Source: Kribbella kalugense (GTDB lineage Bacteria > Actinomycetota > Actinomycetes > Propionibacteriales > Kribbellaceae). Taken from it: a DNA stretch of 64,000 nt. The translations under genes and the position numbers were made by a program. This document shows positions 17,590 through 25,055 of this stretch, piece by piece. The number at the start of each line of letters is the position of its first letter. Positions within the stretch are counted from its first letter, which is position 1. The notes beneath the pieces were generated by a model. It had not been told where the DNA came from. It searched no databases and saw only the letters and a program-made list of their open reading frames with translations. The stretch covers positions 2,048,971 to 2,112,970 of the forward strand of contig NZ_SODF01000002.1 in NCBI RefSeq assembly GCF_004365875.1, in the 5' to 3' direction.

Positions 17590-18417
17590 ATGAGACGAGC
17601 GGTGCTGGTGTGGGCGGCGGCGTACGGCGGTGTGCGGATCTGGCTCGCGACGGGCCACGCGCCTGCCTGGAAGCTGCCTGGTAGTGATCTCTTCATCCCG
17701 AACTGGGTCGCAGCAGTCGGCTGTCTCGTCACGGCCCTGGCCGTGATCACGATTCGGCCGAGGTTGCTGTGGGTGCTCGCCGCCGGCTGGGCCGCCGCGG
17801 CGGGCTTCATCCTGCTCGACGTCGTCGCCGCCATCCTTCCGGGTCTCGGCATCCCGTTCGATCCGCTCGGAATGCTCAGCCGTCTCGGTGCTATCGCCGG
17901 CGCCGTACTGATCGGCTTGCTCGCCAGAGCTCATCAATCTCGCGCCACACCCTGGCCGCATTGGATCTCGACGGCGGGCGCATGTCTGGCGGTCGTCGGC
18001 TGCCTGACCAGGCTGGGTGCTCAGGCCGTGGTCGGATTCGGGCAGACGCCGTTCGGCGGCAATCAGTCGGTGATGCTCTTCGAGGGCGGCTTCCTGCTGG
18101 TCGGCACCGTCCTGCCCTTCTTGCTGGTCCACCCGATCGGGCGGCGGTTCCCGCGCTGGATGCTGCTGCTTCCGGGGTTCGTGATCGGCGCCGGCATGTC
18201 GGCGTACTTCGATGTCGGTCTGATTCAGATGATCGTCGCGGTGGCGCAGGGCGAACCGATCTTCGATGACATCGACCTGCCGGACAGCTTCTTCTGGGTC
18301 GCGGTCCCGGCGTACGCCGTCTGGGGAGCCGGTCTGCTGGCCGCGACCCGCGGGTACCAATTCGCGACCCGGAAGGCAACCGATTCGGAGTGTGATCTTC
18401 AAATCACGCAGCGTTGA
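17590..18417 (+). CDS. hypothetical multi-pass membrane protein
   Basis: A 275-residue integral membrane protein with about eight hydrophobic helices (around residues 5-20, 40-55, 60-80, 95-112, 127-143, 160-178, 192-212, 240-258). I recognise no functional motif or family. Its stop codon overlaps the -35 of the putative ECF promoter for the following DoxX-sigma operon, so it is probably a separate transcription unit. ATG at 17590. Confidence 0.78.
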   Translation: MRRAVLVWAAAYGGVRIWLATGHAPAWKLPGSDLFIPNWVAAVGCLVTALAVITIRPRLLWVLAAGWAAAAGFILLDVVAAILPGLGIPFDPLGMLSRLGAIAGAVLIGLLARAHQSRATPWPHWISTAGACLAVVGCLTRLGAQAVVGFGQTPFGGNQSVMLFEGGFLLVGTVLPFLLVHPIGRRFPRWMLLLPGFVIGAGMSAYFDVGLIQMIVAVAQGEPIFDDIDLPDSFFWVAVPAYAVWGAGLLAATRGYQFATRKATDSECDLQITQR

Positions 18418-18440
18418 ACCAAGTAGAGCTCTCAATCGTT
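18415..18440 (+). promoter_or_regulatory. ECF sigma-type (SigL-like) promoter
   Basis: TGAACC (18415-18420), 16-base spacer, CGTT (18437-18440). This resembles the promoter consensus I recall for mycobacterial SigL (TGAACC, then CGT). It sits 45 bases before the DoxX gene, whose operon encodes an ECF sigma factor, suggesting autoregulation. Confidence 0.5.
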
Positions 18441-18484
18441 TGAACCATGCACATGACCAAACCCACCGCAAGGAGTGAGGCCCT

Positions 18485-18916
18485 GTGCAGGTGTTCGAGC
18501 GTTTTCAAAAAACTGAGCGTTTTCAAAGAGAAGGGATCGGCGTCTTCCGGATCGTCGTAGGGTTCCTGTTCGCCACCCACGGCGCGGCCGCGCTGTTCGG
18601 CGTACTCGGGACCGAGCAGGCCGGCCTGTTCGTCTGGCCGTCCTGGTGGGCGTCGCTGATCCAGGCGGTCGGCGGCGCGCTGGTGATGATCGGCCTCGGC
18701 ACCCGGTACGCCGCGTTGCTGTGCTCGGGCTCGATGGCGTTCGCGTATTTCACCGTGCACCAGTCAGGTGCTTTGCTGCCCGTGCAGAATGGTGGCGAGA
18801 AAGCGGCGCTGTTCTGCTTCGCCTTCCTGCTGATCGCTGTCCTGGGCAACGGCGCCTGGTCGGTAGAACAGGCAGCGCGAACCGCACCACAGCAGGCGAC
18901 CGCAGCAGCCGAGTAA
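18485..18916 (+). CDS. DoxX-family membrane protein
   Basis: A 143-residue protein with four hydrophobic helices and the DoxX signature near the N-terminus ('GVFRIVVGFLFATHGAA') and 'QAVGGALVMIGLGTRYAA'. DoxX proteins are membrane partners in redox or oxidative-stress systems. GTG at 18485 has AAGGAG 9 bases upstream. A 13-bp direct repeat (18497-18509 and 18515-18527) duplicates 'ERFQ' in the N-terminal tail. The sigma factor gene starts 3 bases after its stop, so the three genes to 20112 form an operon. Confidence 0.9.
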   Translation: MQVFERFQKTERFQREGIGVFRIVVGFLFATHGAAALFGVLGTEQAGLFVWPSWWASLIQAVGGALVMIGLGTRYAALLCSGSMAFAYFTVHQSGALLPVQNGGEKAALFCFAFLLIAVLGNGAWSVEQAARTAPQQATAAAE

Positions 18917-18919
18917 GCG

Positions 18920-19453
18920 ATGTCCGACAGAGCAGGAGCGCCGATGGCCGATGACCGGGCGGCCCTGCTGCGGGAGCTGCACGACGTGCACGCCCCTGCG
19001 CTGTGGCGGTTCGTCGTCCGGCTGACCGGCGACGACCGGCTGGCCGAGGACGTCGTACAGGAGACTCTGCTGCGGGCGTGGCGCCGGCCGCAGATCCTGT
19101 CCGAGGACGAGGCGGGAGCCCGGGCCTGGCTGTTCACGGTGGCGCGCAACCTGGTCATCGACGACCGGCGCAGCGCCCGGGTCAGCCGGGAGGTCGCCAG
19201 CGACGACCTCCCGGAGAACCCGAGTGCCGACCACGCGAACGCCGTACTGGACGCGTGGCTGGTGGCGGAATCGCTGGCACAGTTGTCGGAGGACCATCGG
19301 CAGGTGATCGTTCGTGCGTACTACGGACGCCGGACGGTCACCGACATCGCCGAGGAGCTGGACATCCCGTCGGGCACCGTGAAGTCACGCCTGCACTACG
19401 GACTACGCGCGCTCAAACTCGCGCTGCAGGAGAAGGGAGTGACCAGTCAGTGA
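18920..19453 (+). CDS. ECF RNA polymerase sigma factor (SigK/SigL-like)
   Basis: A 177-residue group-4 sigma factor. Region 2 is 'LWRFVVRLTGDDRLAEDVVQETLLRAWRRP' in composition (residues about 30-60), and region 4 is 'LSEDHRQVIVRAYYGRRTVTDIAEELDIPSGTVKSR' near 130-165. It lies between DoxX and a zinc-type anti-sigma factor, the layout of SigK/SigL-type redox-responsive units. It probably transcribes its own operon from the promoter at 18415. Its stop overlaps the start of the anti-sigma gene (GTGA). Confidence 0.93.
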   Translation: MSDRAGAPMADDRAALLRELHDVHAPALWRFVVRLTGDDRLAEDVVQETLLRAWRRPQILSEDEAGARAWLFTVARNLVIDDRRSARVSREVASDDLPENPSADHANAVLDAWLVAESLAQLSEDHRQVIVRAYYGRRTVTDIAEELDIPSGTVKSRLHYGLRALKLALQEKGVTSQ

Positions 19454-20112
19454 GCGACTCGTACCGGGACTGGGATGCGGCGTACCTGCTCGGCGCGTTG
19501 TCGGCTAAAGAGCGGCGCGCGTACGAGGAGCACCTGCAGACCTGTGCCGAGTGCTCGGCGCAGGTGTCGTCCCTGGCCGGAGTGCCCGGGGCGCTGGCCG
19601 CGCTGCCTGCCGAGCGGGCGCTGGCCACCATCACCGCCGAACCGCCGAACCTGCTGCCCAGTCTGGTCCGCAGCGTCCAGCGCGACCGCCGCAAGCAGCG
19701 CGTCCGGCTCGGTGCGCTGATGACTGGTGTCGCGGTCGCTGCCGCCGCGGTCGGCGCGGTGATCGCGATCCCGCTGGCCCACGACGATCCGAAGGGCGAT
19801 TACGTCGTACTCGCGCAGACCGTGTCGAGCAAGCTGTCCGCGGATGCCCGGCTGGTGCCGGAGCGCTGGGGTACGACGATCGAGATCAGCTGCCGGTACG
19901 ACGAACTCGCGACGGCGAAGGAACGGGCCCGAGGCTACGAGTTGTATGTCACAGACTCCTCGGGCAAGGCCCAGCTGATCGCGAGCTGGACGTCCTCACC
20001 CGGTACGACGGTGAAGCCGGCGGCCACCACGAAGCTCCAGCGCAGCGAAATCCGTGCCCTGGACATCCGTAGCTCGGAAACCGGACGGGTTCTGCTCGCG
20101 GTTCACTTCTGA
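19450..20112 (+). CDS. membrane anti-sigma factor with zinc-binding (ZAS) motif
   Basis: A 220-residue single-pass protein. The N-terminus (residues 1-45) has His28-x3-Cys32-x2-Cys35, the zinc-binding anti-sigma motif, in 'HLQTCAEC'. One membrane helix lies at about 88-110, followed by an RskA-like extracytoplasmic domain ('GYELYVTDSSGKAQLI' region). It should hold the sigma factor inactive at the membrane until an outside redox or protease signal. GTG start within a 4-base overlap of the sigma gene, giving translational coupling. A strong hairpin follows at 20185. Confidence 0.92.
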   Translation: MSDSYRDWDAAYLLGALSAKERRAYEEHLQTCAECSAQVSSLAGVPGALAALPAERALATITAEPPNLLPSLVRSVQRDRRKQRVRLGALMTGVAVAAAAVGAVIAIPLAHDDPKGDYVVLAQTVSSKLSADARLVPERWGTTIEISCRYDELATAKERARGYELYVTDSSGKAQLIASWTSSPGTTVKPAATTKLQRSEIRALDIRSSETGRVLLAVHF

Positions 20113-20184
20113 ACACGAATGATCACCGCCCGCTGGGGCACTTGGGTGTCACGACCGGCGGTCACTCGAGAGGCCGCCGCTCCA

Positions 20185-20216
20185 GGCCCCGGTGTTCAGG
20201 GACGTGCACCGGGGCC
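20185..20216 (+). terminator. hairpin after the sigma/anti-sigma operon
   Basis: Perfect 10-bp arms GGCCCCGGTG (20185-20194) and CACCGGGGCC (20207-20216) with a 12-base loop, 72 bases after the stop of the anti-sigma gene. No T-run follows, as is common in actinomycetes. Confidence 0.6.
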
Positions 20217-20390
20217 GTTCAATGCCCCGGTGCTGTGACCTGAATGGAAGAAATTCCCGGGGATTCTGTAACACTCGGCCGTGAGCAGCGATACACCCTG
20301 TGTAACGCCACTGAGGATCCCGTCCCAGGTCGTCCGCCCGAAGGGCCTGGGGCGGGTTCCTCTCGTTCGAGGCGCCACGGCAGCGTTACA

Positions 20391-20431
20391 TGCGAAGGCC
20401 CCCGGTGATCACACACCCGGGGGCCTTCGCA
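20391..20431. terminator. strong bidirectional hairpin
   Basis: Perfect 15-bp arms, TGCGAAGGCCCCCGG (20391-20405) and its complement (20417-20431), with an 11-base loop. It lies 13 bases beyond the stop of the minus-strand gene at 20444, so it terminates that gene and any plus-strand transcript. Confidence 0.7.
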
Positions 20432-20443
20432 CGCGTTCCCTCC

Positions 20444-20686
20444 CTAGGACGCTGCTCTGTTGGTCGGGCCGTCCGACTCGGGTAGGGCGATCCGGTCCGC
20501 CGGTAGGCGTTCCGTCCGCTCGTTACCGTCGTCGCCCTCGTACTGCACCAGAGCGGTCCATCCCGTCTCCTCGTGGTCGCGGCCGATCAGCCAGCCGCGA
20601 CGCCAGTGACCGTCCGCGAGGATGACCACATGGCTGGGCAGAGGGAGACGGGACACCAGCTCGGTGCCGGGCTCGAACTCAGTCAT
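20444..20686 (-). CDS. small hypothetical protein (80 aa)
   Basis: An 80-residue soluble protein, acidic, with several tryptophans ('GHWRRGWLIGRDHEETGWTALVQY' type composition in the middle) and likely small beta-barrel character. I do not recognise a named family. ATG at 20686 has no clear ribosome-binding site. Codon use matches core genes of the window, and the strong terminator immediately after its stop supports it as real. Confidence 0.65.
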   Translation of the reverse strand: MTEFEPGTELVSRLPLPSHVVILADGHWRRGWLIGRDHEETGWTALVQYEGDDGNERTERLPADRIALPESDGPTNRAAS

Positions 20687-20749
20687 GGCCGAAGGCTAGG
20701 TGCTATTGGCGCTGAGCGCCTCCTGAAAGCGTGTTCCCTCACACACTTC

Positions 20750-21427
20750 TCAGACTCCGGACGAGAGTCCAAACGCTTGTACGGCGCCGTTCACCTTGAG
20801 CGCACGTCCGCCTGATATATGCGTCACCCATCCGTGGTGCAACGCGTGTGAACATAACGCCGCACCGACAGCGCCGGCGATATGCGGCCGGCGTTCGGTC
20901 ACGTCCAGACAGGAGCGTACGGCCGGTCGACCTCGCCGTACCTCGACCTGCACGCCGAGATCTTCCAACCAGGCTTGGCCTTCCGGCGTCAACGCGATCC
21001 CGTCCGACCAGTCGATCAGGCCACGCTCGGTCATCGCATCCGCCAGAGCGACGCCCAATCTCCCGGCCAGGTGGTCGTAGCACGTCCGCGCCCGGGCGAA
21101 CGCGTCCCGCTTGCTCACCGCGGACAAACTGTTCGCAACCTCGGTACGCCGTGGTGCCAGCGCCGCAAGCCCTTCGATCAGCTCGGCCGTCTCCGGTCCG
21201 GCAAGCTTCATGTACCGATGCCGCCCCTGCCGTACCTCGGTCAGCAGCCCGCCCGCGACCAGCAGGTTGAGGTGCTCGCTGATCGTCGGCCGCGACACCT
21301 TCGCCAACTTGGCCAGCTCGGTCGCCGTCCAGGCCCGCCCGTCGAGCAACGCCAGACAAACTGTCGCCCGGGTCCCGTCGGCGAGCATCCGCGCCCAGCC
21401 CGCCAGTTCCTCACCCTCGGCACTCAT
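20750..21427 (-). CDS. ArsR-type winged-helix regulator
   Basis: A 225-residue regulator. Residues 10-90 form a winged helix ('TATELAKLAKVSRPTISEHLNLLVAGGLLTEVRQGRHRYM' composition). The C-terminal 130 residues are an added ligand-binding or dimer domain with 'RTCYDHLAGRLGVALADAM', found in longer actinomycete ArsR proteins, and has Cys residues that could sense oxidants or metals. It is divergent from a flavin-reductase-like gene 66 bases away and probably represses it. Confidence 0.88.
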   Translation of the reverse strand: MSAEGEELAGWARMLADGTRATVCLALLDGRAWTATELAKLAKVSRPTISEHLNLLVAGGLLTEVRQGRHRYMKLAGPETAELIEGLAALAPRRTEVANSLSAVSKRDAFARARTCYDHLAGRLGVALADAMTERGLIDWSDGIALTPEGQAWLEDLGVQVEVRRGRPAVRSCLDVTERRPHIAGAVGAALCSHALHHGWVTHISGGRALKVNGAVQAFGLSSGV

Positions 21428-21493
21428 ACCCCCATCATGCCGCCCGGACAGTTAGGCCCCGACCGAAGTAACCCGCACCTAGCGTCGAACCAC

Positions 21494-22135
21494 ATGACCC
21501 ACGTGACCATCGAACCGTCCATCCTGTACGTCGGTACGCCGGTAGCCCTCCTGAGCACCACCAACCCGGACGGCACCGTCAACCTGGCGCCCATGTCGTC
21601 CGCCTGGGCCCTCGGCGATGTCGTGGTCCTCGGAGTGGGCCTGCCCGGTCAGACCGCAGCCAACCTGCGCGCTGGATCCGACGTAGTCATCAACTACCCG
21701 TCGCCGAAACAGTGGGAGGCGGTCGAGCGGATCGCCGGTCTGACCGGGCGCTGGCCGGTGCCGGAGTCCAAACAGGAGCGTTTCCGCTACGAGCGCGAGA
21801 AGTTCGCCGCCGCGGGCCTGACCCCGGTCGCGTCCGAGCTGGTCGCCCCACCTCGGGTCGAGGAGTGCCCGCTCCAGTTCGAGGCCGCCGTCGCGCACTG
21901 CTCGATTGATGCCGAGGGCAACTTCCTGATCGCCCAGGCCCGGGTACTGCGAGTGCACGCCGACGAGCAGATCGTCGTACCGGGAACGTCGTACGTCCAT
22001 CCCGGCAACTGGTCCCCACTGCTCTACAACTTCCGCCACTACTTCGGTCTGGGCGCCGAGCTGGGTGAATCCTTCCGAACCGAAACTCCCAAAACGGCCC
22101 GTTCAACAGCCCAACCCTTCGCCGAGCACCACTAG
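21494..22135 (+). CDS. flavin reductase-like (FMN-binding split-barrel) protein
   Basis: A 213-residue protein. 'LYVGTPVALLSTTNPDGTVNLAPMSSAWALGD' is the conserved N-terminal block of flavin reductase/FMN-binding split-barrel proteins, and the C-terminus has 'PLLYNFRHYFGLG'. It likely binds FMN and either supplies reduced flavin or protects against it. ATG at 21494. The divergent ArsR gene is its probable regulator; the pair is a typical one-target unit. Confidence 0.85.
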   Translation: MTHVTIEPSILYVGTPVALLSTTNPDGTVNLAPMSSAWALGDVVVLGVGLPGQTAANLRAGSDVVINYPSPKQWEAVERIAGLTGRWPVPESKQERFRYEREKFAAAGLTPVASELVAPPRVEECPLQFEAAVAHCSIDAEGNFLIAQARVLRVHADEQIVVPGTSYVHPGNWSPLLYNFRHYFGLGAELGESFRTETPKTARSTAQPFAEHH

Positions 22136-22669
22136 CCTCCGGCCTGAACACCTCCCGCCCGGCCCGCGGTTCGCCGAGTCGTGGCATTCGGCTGCTGAAA
22201 GGCGGTTTTGGCGACCTCAATCCACGACTCGCGCATAGGGGCACGAGCCGATCACCACGACTCGGCGCGTCGACGGCGTTGTAGACGAGCCGGTGGCGGT
22301 CGAGTTCTGAGGCGAGTGGGTTGGGGAGGATCTCCAACCCGATCCGGGCAGAAACCCTCCCCAACCCCCGATCACCATCCGAGCCCGCATCCGTTCAGCC
22401 GACCAGCGCTTCGCGGAGCACCGCTAGCACGCAGGCAGGACGTCTCAGGGGTCAACCCCGCAGGTTGCCGGTTGCGTGGCTGGATTCTGCCTCCGCAACC
22501 GACCATCCGCGGGGTTGACCCCTGACCCGAACCCCTGATCAGCTCCCGCCGTCCCGGCGAGTCGTGGGATTCGGCTGCTGAAACGCGGTTTTGGCGACGT
22601 TGATTCAGGACTCGTGGTTTCGGGGGCGAGCCGATCGCCACGACTCGGCGCGTCGCGGCGTTGTGTCAG
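22136..22669. repeat. repeat-rich intergenic block
   Basis: Two imperfect direct copies of about 107 bases lie at 22175-22282 and 22558-22664, clearly alike across their length with scattered differences. Copy 1 has inverted ends CGAGTCGTGG (22175-22184) and CCACGACTCG (22222-22231); CACGACTCGGCG recurs in both copies. Between them is the long hairpin at 22446-22524. No coding frame is credible. The block separates two convergent genes and looks like a REP/BIME-type element, or two decayed copies of a small mobile repeat. Confidence 0.7.
22446..22524. terminator. long nested hairpin in the repeat block
   Basis: Perfect 16-bp outer arms, CAGGGGTCAACCCCGC (22446-22461) and its complement (22509-22524). 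Inside, CGGTTGCG (22469-22476) pairs with CGCAACCG (22494-22501). It lies between convergent genes and could end both transcripts, or be the core of a mobile repeat. Confidence 0.55.
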
Positions 22670-23455
22670 CTAGACGTGCCGCAGACGATCGACTTCTTCG
22701 TCGTTGAGGACGACGTCGAGGGACGCGAGTACGTCGGGGAGGTCCGTCGGCGGGACGTGACGTTCGGCTGTGCGGCCGTCGGCGTACTCGGTGGTCAGGG
22801 TGTCGCCGACCAAACGTCGTACGACGCCGTCGGCAACGCGCATCACGACCGGGCGACCGGTGAACGGCGACTTCGGGTGGGTTGAGACGTAGTGGTGGTA
22901 GACCTCGTAGTCGATCGGCCGGACCGGCTCGTCGTTCGACGCGTGCTGCGGGACCCAACCGTCCGTCGTCTGCTTCGACAGCGTCCACAGGTCGCCTTCG
23001 AGCGTGAGCCGATGGTCCCAGCCGGCCTGGTCGACCACGACCCCGTCCTTCAACGGAGTCGGATAGAGCTGACCGGCCCCGAACCCGACGTCGGCCAGGA
23101 ACTCCTGCCCGTCAACGCCGACCTTTAGCAGCGCGTGCGTACGTGGCCCGGCCTTGTGCGGCTGGACCCGGGCAACTCGCCGTACGACGTCGTACCCGAG
23201 CTGCTCGAGCGCCGCCCCGAACAGCAGCGCGTGCTCATAGCAATAGCCCCCGCGCTGCCGCCCGACCAGCTTCGTCTGGATCGCATCGAGGGCGATCCCC
23301 GGATGCGTCCCGAGGATCACGTCGATGTTCTCGAACGGAATCGCCAGCACGTGCGCCCGATGCAAACGATGCAACGCATCAGCCGACGGCGCCACCCGCT
23401 CCTGCCCGATCCGGGCGAGATAGGCGTCCAGGTCGAGGCTCTCGATGTTCCACAT
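22670..23455 (-). CDS. nat: arylamine N-acetyltransferase
   Basis: A 261-residue NAT-family enzyme that transfers acetyl from acetyl-CoA to arylamines, hydrazines or, in biosynthesis, other amines. The thiol-protease-like triad is visible: Cys72 in 'RGGYCYE', His107 in 'RTHALL' and Asp122 in 'ADVGFG'. The early block 'LAIPFENIDV' is also conserved. Length matches the family. ATG at 23455. A VOC protein gene lies 24 bases upstream on the same strand, so they may be cotranscribed. Confidence 0.95.
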   Translation of the reverse strand: MWNIESLDLDAYLARIGQERVAPSADALHRLHRAHVLAIPFENIDVILGTHPGIALDAIQTKLVGRQRGGYCYEHALLFGAALEQLGYDVVRRVARVQPHKAGPRTHALLKVGVDGQEFLADVGFGAGQLYPTPLKDGVVVDQAGWDHRLTLEGDLWTLSKQTTDGWVPQHASNDEPVRPIDYEVYHHYVSTHPKSPFTGRPVVMRVADGVVRRLVGDTLTTEYADGRTAERHVPPTDLPDVLASLDVVLNDEEVDRLRHV

Positions 23456-23479
23456 GCCCGCTACCTCAACACTTCAACA

Positions 23480-23875
23480 TCACTTGAGGTCAAGCTCGGT
23501 GAAGAGGGTCAGTTGGATGCCGCCGGGGGTTTCGAGGCGGGCGTTGAGCGAGTTCCATGGTGTCCGGGTCGGCTGCGCGATCACCGTGGCGCCGGCGTCG
23601 ACCAGTTGCCGTGTGGTGGCGGCGGAGTCCTCGACCTCGAGTGCGACGCGGTACTTCCCGGCCACCCGTCGGCCGACCTCGACCTCGTCGATGAACTCCG
23701 CCTGCCCCGGGTCGGCGATCTCGAGCGTGGCGCGTTCCACCTCCAGGATCGTCACCCGCCCGTTCTCCGAGGAGTACGACGCGCGCTCGGGCAGCCCGAG
23801 TACGTCGCGGTAGAACACCACCGCCTCGTCGTAGTCCTCCGCCGTCACGACCAACCGCAGCTCTTTGACCGTCAT
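23480..23875 (-). CDS. VOC-family protein
   Basis: A 131-residue glyoxalase/bleomycin-resistance-fold protein, with 'DYDEAVVFYRDVLGLPE' at residues 14-30 and a C-terminal 'LETPGGIQLTLF' strand carrying the usual second half of the fold. The first metal position is not histidine, so it may bind a ligand rather than catalyse. It sits between an NTF2-like gene and nat on the same strand with short gaps (16 and 24 bases), probably one transcript. Confidence 0.88.
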   Translation of the reverse strand: MTVKELRLVVTAEDYDEAVVFYRDVLGLPERASYSSENGRVTILEVERATLEIADPGQAEFIDEVEVGRRVAGKYRVALEVEDSAATTRQLVDAGATVIAQPTRTPWNSLNARLETPGGIQLTLFTELDLK

Positions 23876-23891
23876 CCGCCCAGTATCAGGT

Positions 23892-24236
23892 CTACAGCCG
23901 AGACACCTGGTAGTGGGAGATCAGCCAACCGTCATCGGTCCGCCGAAGGATGATGCTGAGGTTGACCGTCACCGTCGCCCGGTCGGTGAAGGTGAAGTCG
24001 ACGGTGAAGTACCCGAGGACCGCATCCTCTGCCAGGCGGCGGGTTTCGAGCAGTTGGTACTTCGGGGACATGCCCACGGGCTGCGAGTCGTAGTACTCCG
24101 CGATCGCGGTCCGGCCCACGCCGTACGGATGCAGACCTTGGAAGATCGCGTCCTCGGTGAAGAGAGTCGCGGCGCGCTCCGAATCGTGGTCGTCGATAGC
24201 GGACTTCCACTGGGTCAAGACGTCGTCCAAGATCAT
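23892..24236 (-). CDS. SnoaL/NTF2-like protein
   Basis: A 114-residue cone-fold protein of the SnoaL-like/NTF2 type, with 'LTQWKSAIDDHDSERAATLFTEDAIFQG' at its N-terminus and a C-terminal 'GWLISHYQVSRL' strand. Such proteins bind or isomerise small hydrophobic molecules. The ATG shares its first base with the stop of the SDR gene (TGATG), so the two are translationally coupled. Substrate unknown. Confidence 0.88.
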   Translation of the reverse strand: MILDDVLTQWKSAIDDHDSERAATLFTEDAIFQGLHPYGVGRTAIAEYYDSQPVGMSPKYQLLETRRLAEDAVLGYFTVDFTFTDRATVTVNLSIILRRTDDGWLISHYQVSRL

Positions 24237-24946
24237 CAGTGACCTGCCTGCTGTCCGCCGTCGACGTGCAGGACCTCGCCGGTGACGAACTTCGCGCTCT
24301 CCAGGTAGGTGACCGCGTCGACGATCTCCTCGATCTCGCCCATCCGGCCGATCGGATACAGCGCCGCCAGGAACTCGAGCGTCTCCTCCGGATGCATCGG
24401 CGTACGGATGACACCTGGCGCGACCGCGTTGAACCTGATCCCACTCGCGGCGTACTCCGTGGCCAGTGACCTGGTGACTGCGTTCAGTCCGCCCTTGGTC
24501 AGCGAGGCGAGCGCCGACGGGACCGTGCTGTAGGCGTGCGTGGCGAAGCTGGTGGTGATGTTGACGACGTGGCCGCCGTCCTCGTTCTCCAGCATCGCCG
24601 TGACCGCGCTCCGGGTGGTGTCGAAGAAGCCGCGCAGGTTCACGCCGGCGATCCGGTCGTAGTCCTCGTCGGTGTACTCCGTGAACGGCTTGGCCAGGAA
24701 GATGCCGGCGTTGTTGACCAGGCTGTCGATCCGGCCGAACGCGTCGAGGCCCTGCGCGATCACCCGGGCGCCGACGCCCGGCTCGGCGATGTCGCCGGCG
24801 ACGGCCAGCACGGACGGGTCGTCGGAGGGCGTGATGCTGCGCGAGTTCGCGACGACGGCGTAGCCGAGCTTGCGGTACGCCGTGACGAGGCCGGCGCCGA
24901 TGCCCTGGGAGGCCCCGGTGATCACGGCGACTTTGCGGTGGTTCAT
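24236..24946 (-). CDS. SDR-family oxidoreductase lacking the catalytic tyrosine
   Basis: A 236-residue short-chain dehydrogenase. It has the cofactor loop 'TGASQGIG' (about residues 10-17), 'NNAGI' and the C-terminal 'VLHVDGG'. At the catalytic site the sequence reads 'PSALASLTKGGLNAVTRSLA': the Lys is present but the Tyr four residues before it is replaced by Ala. This substitution recurs in a known SDR subgroup. ATG 24946 is preceded by a weak site. Leads a two-gene operon with the SnoaL-like gene; the divergent LysR regulator is its likely controller. Confidence 0.9.
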   Translation of the reverse strand: MNHRKVAVITGASQGIGAGLVTAYRKLGYAVVANSRSITPSDDPSVLAVAGDIAEPGVGARVIAQGLDAFGRIDSLVNNAGIFLAKPFTEYTDEDYDRIAGVNLRGFFDTTRSAVTAMLENEDGGHVVNITTSFATHAYSTVPSALASLTKGGLNAVTRSLATEYAASGIRFNAVAPGVIRTPMHPEETLEFLAALYPIGRMGEIEEIVDAVTYLESAKFVTGEVLHVDGGQQAGH

Positions 24947-24974
24947 GGTTCTCACTTTCTGGAAGGTGATGTAC

Positions 24975-24990
24975 TTCGATCGTTGTCGAA
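24975..24990. promoter_or_regulatory. inverted repeat between SDR and lysR genes
   Basis: TTCGA (24975-24979), 6-base spacer, TCGAA (24986-24990), about 29 bases upstream of the SDR start. It is a candidate LysR-type binding site, though it does not exactly fit T-N11-A. Confidence 0.4.
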
Positions 24991-25055
24991 CCACCTGAGG
25001 TTTTCCACGACCGGCTTGCTCCCAGCTCGGAGGCTCGGCCTACTAGGCTGCGGAC

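Larger units (their letters stand above)
20113..20443. other. structured intergenic region, possible small RNA
   Basis: Between the anti-sigma gene and the convergent small gene lie two strong hairpins (listed below), a third copy of GCCCCGGTG at about 20225-20233, and an imperfect pair of GC-rich arms near 20327-20338 and 20346-20358. No coding frame looks real. The stretch from about 20265 to 20431 would fold well and end in a terminator, so a small RNA is possible. I recognise no known RNA family. Confidence 0.35.
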
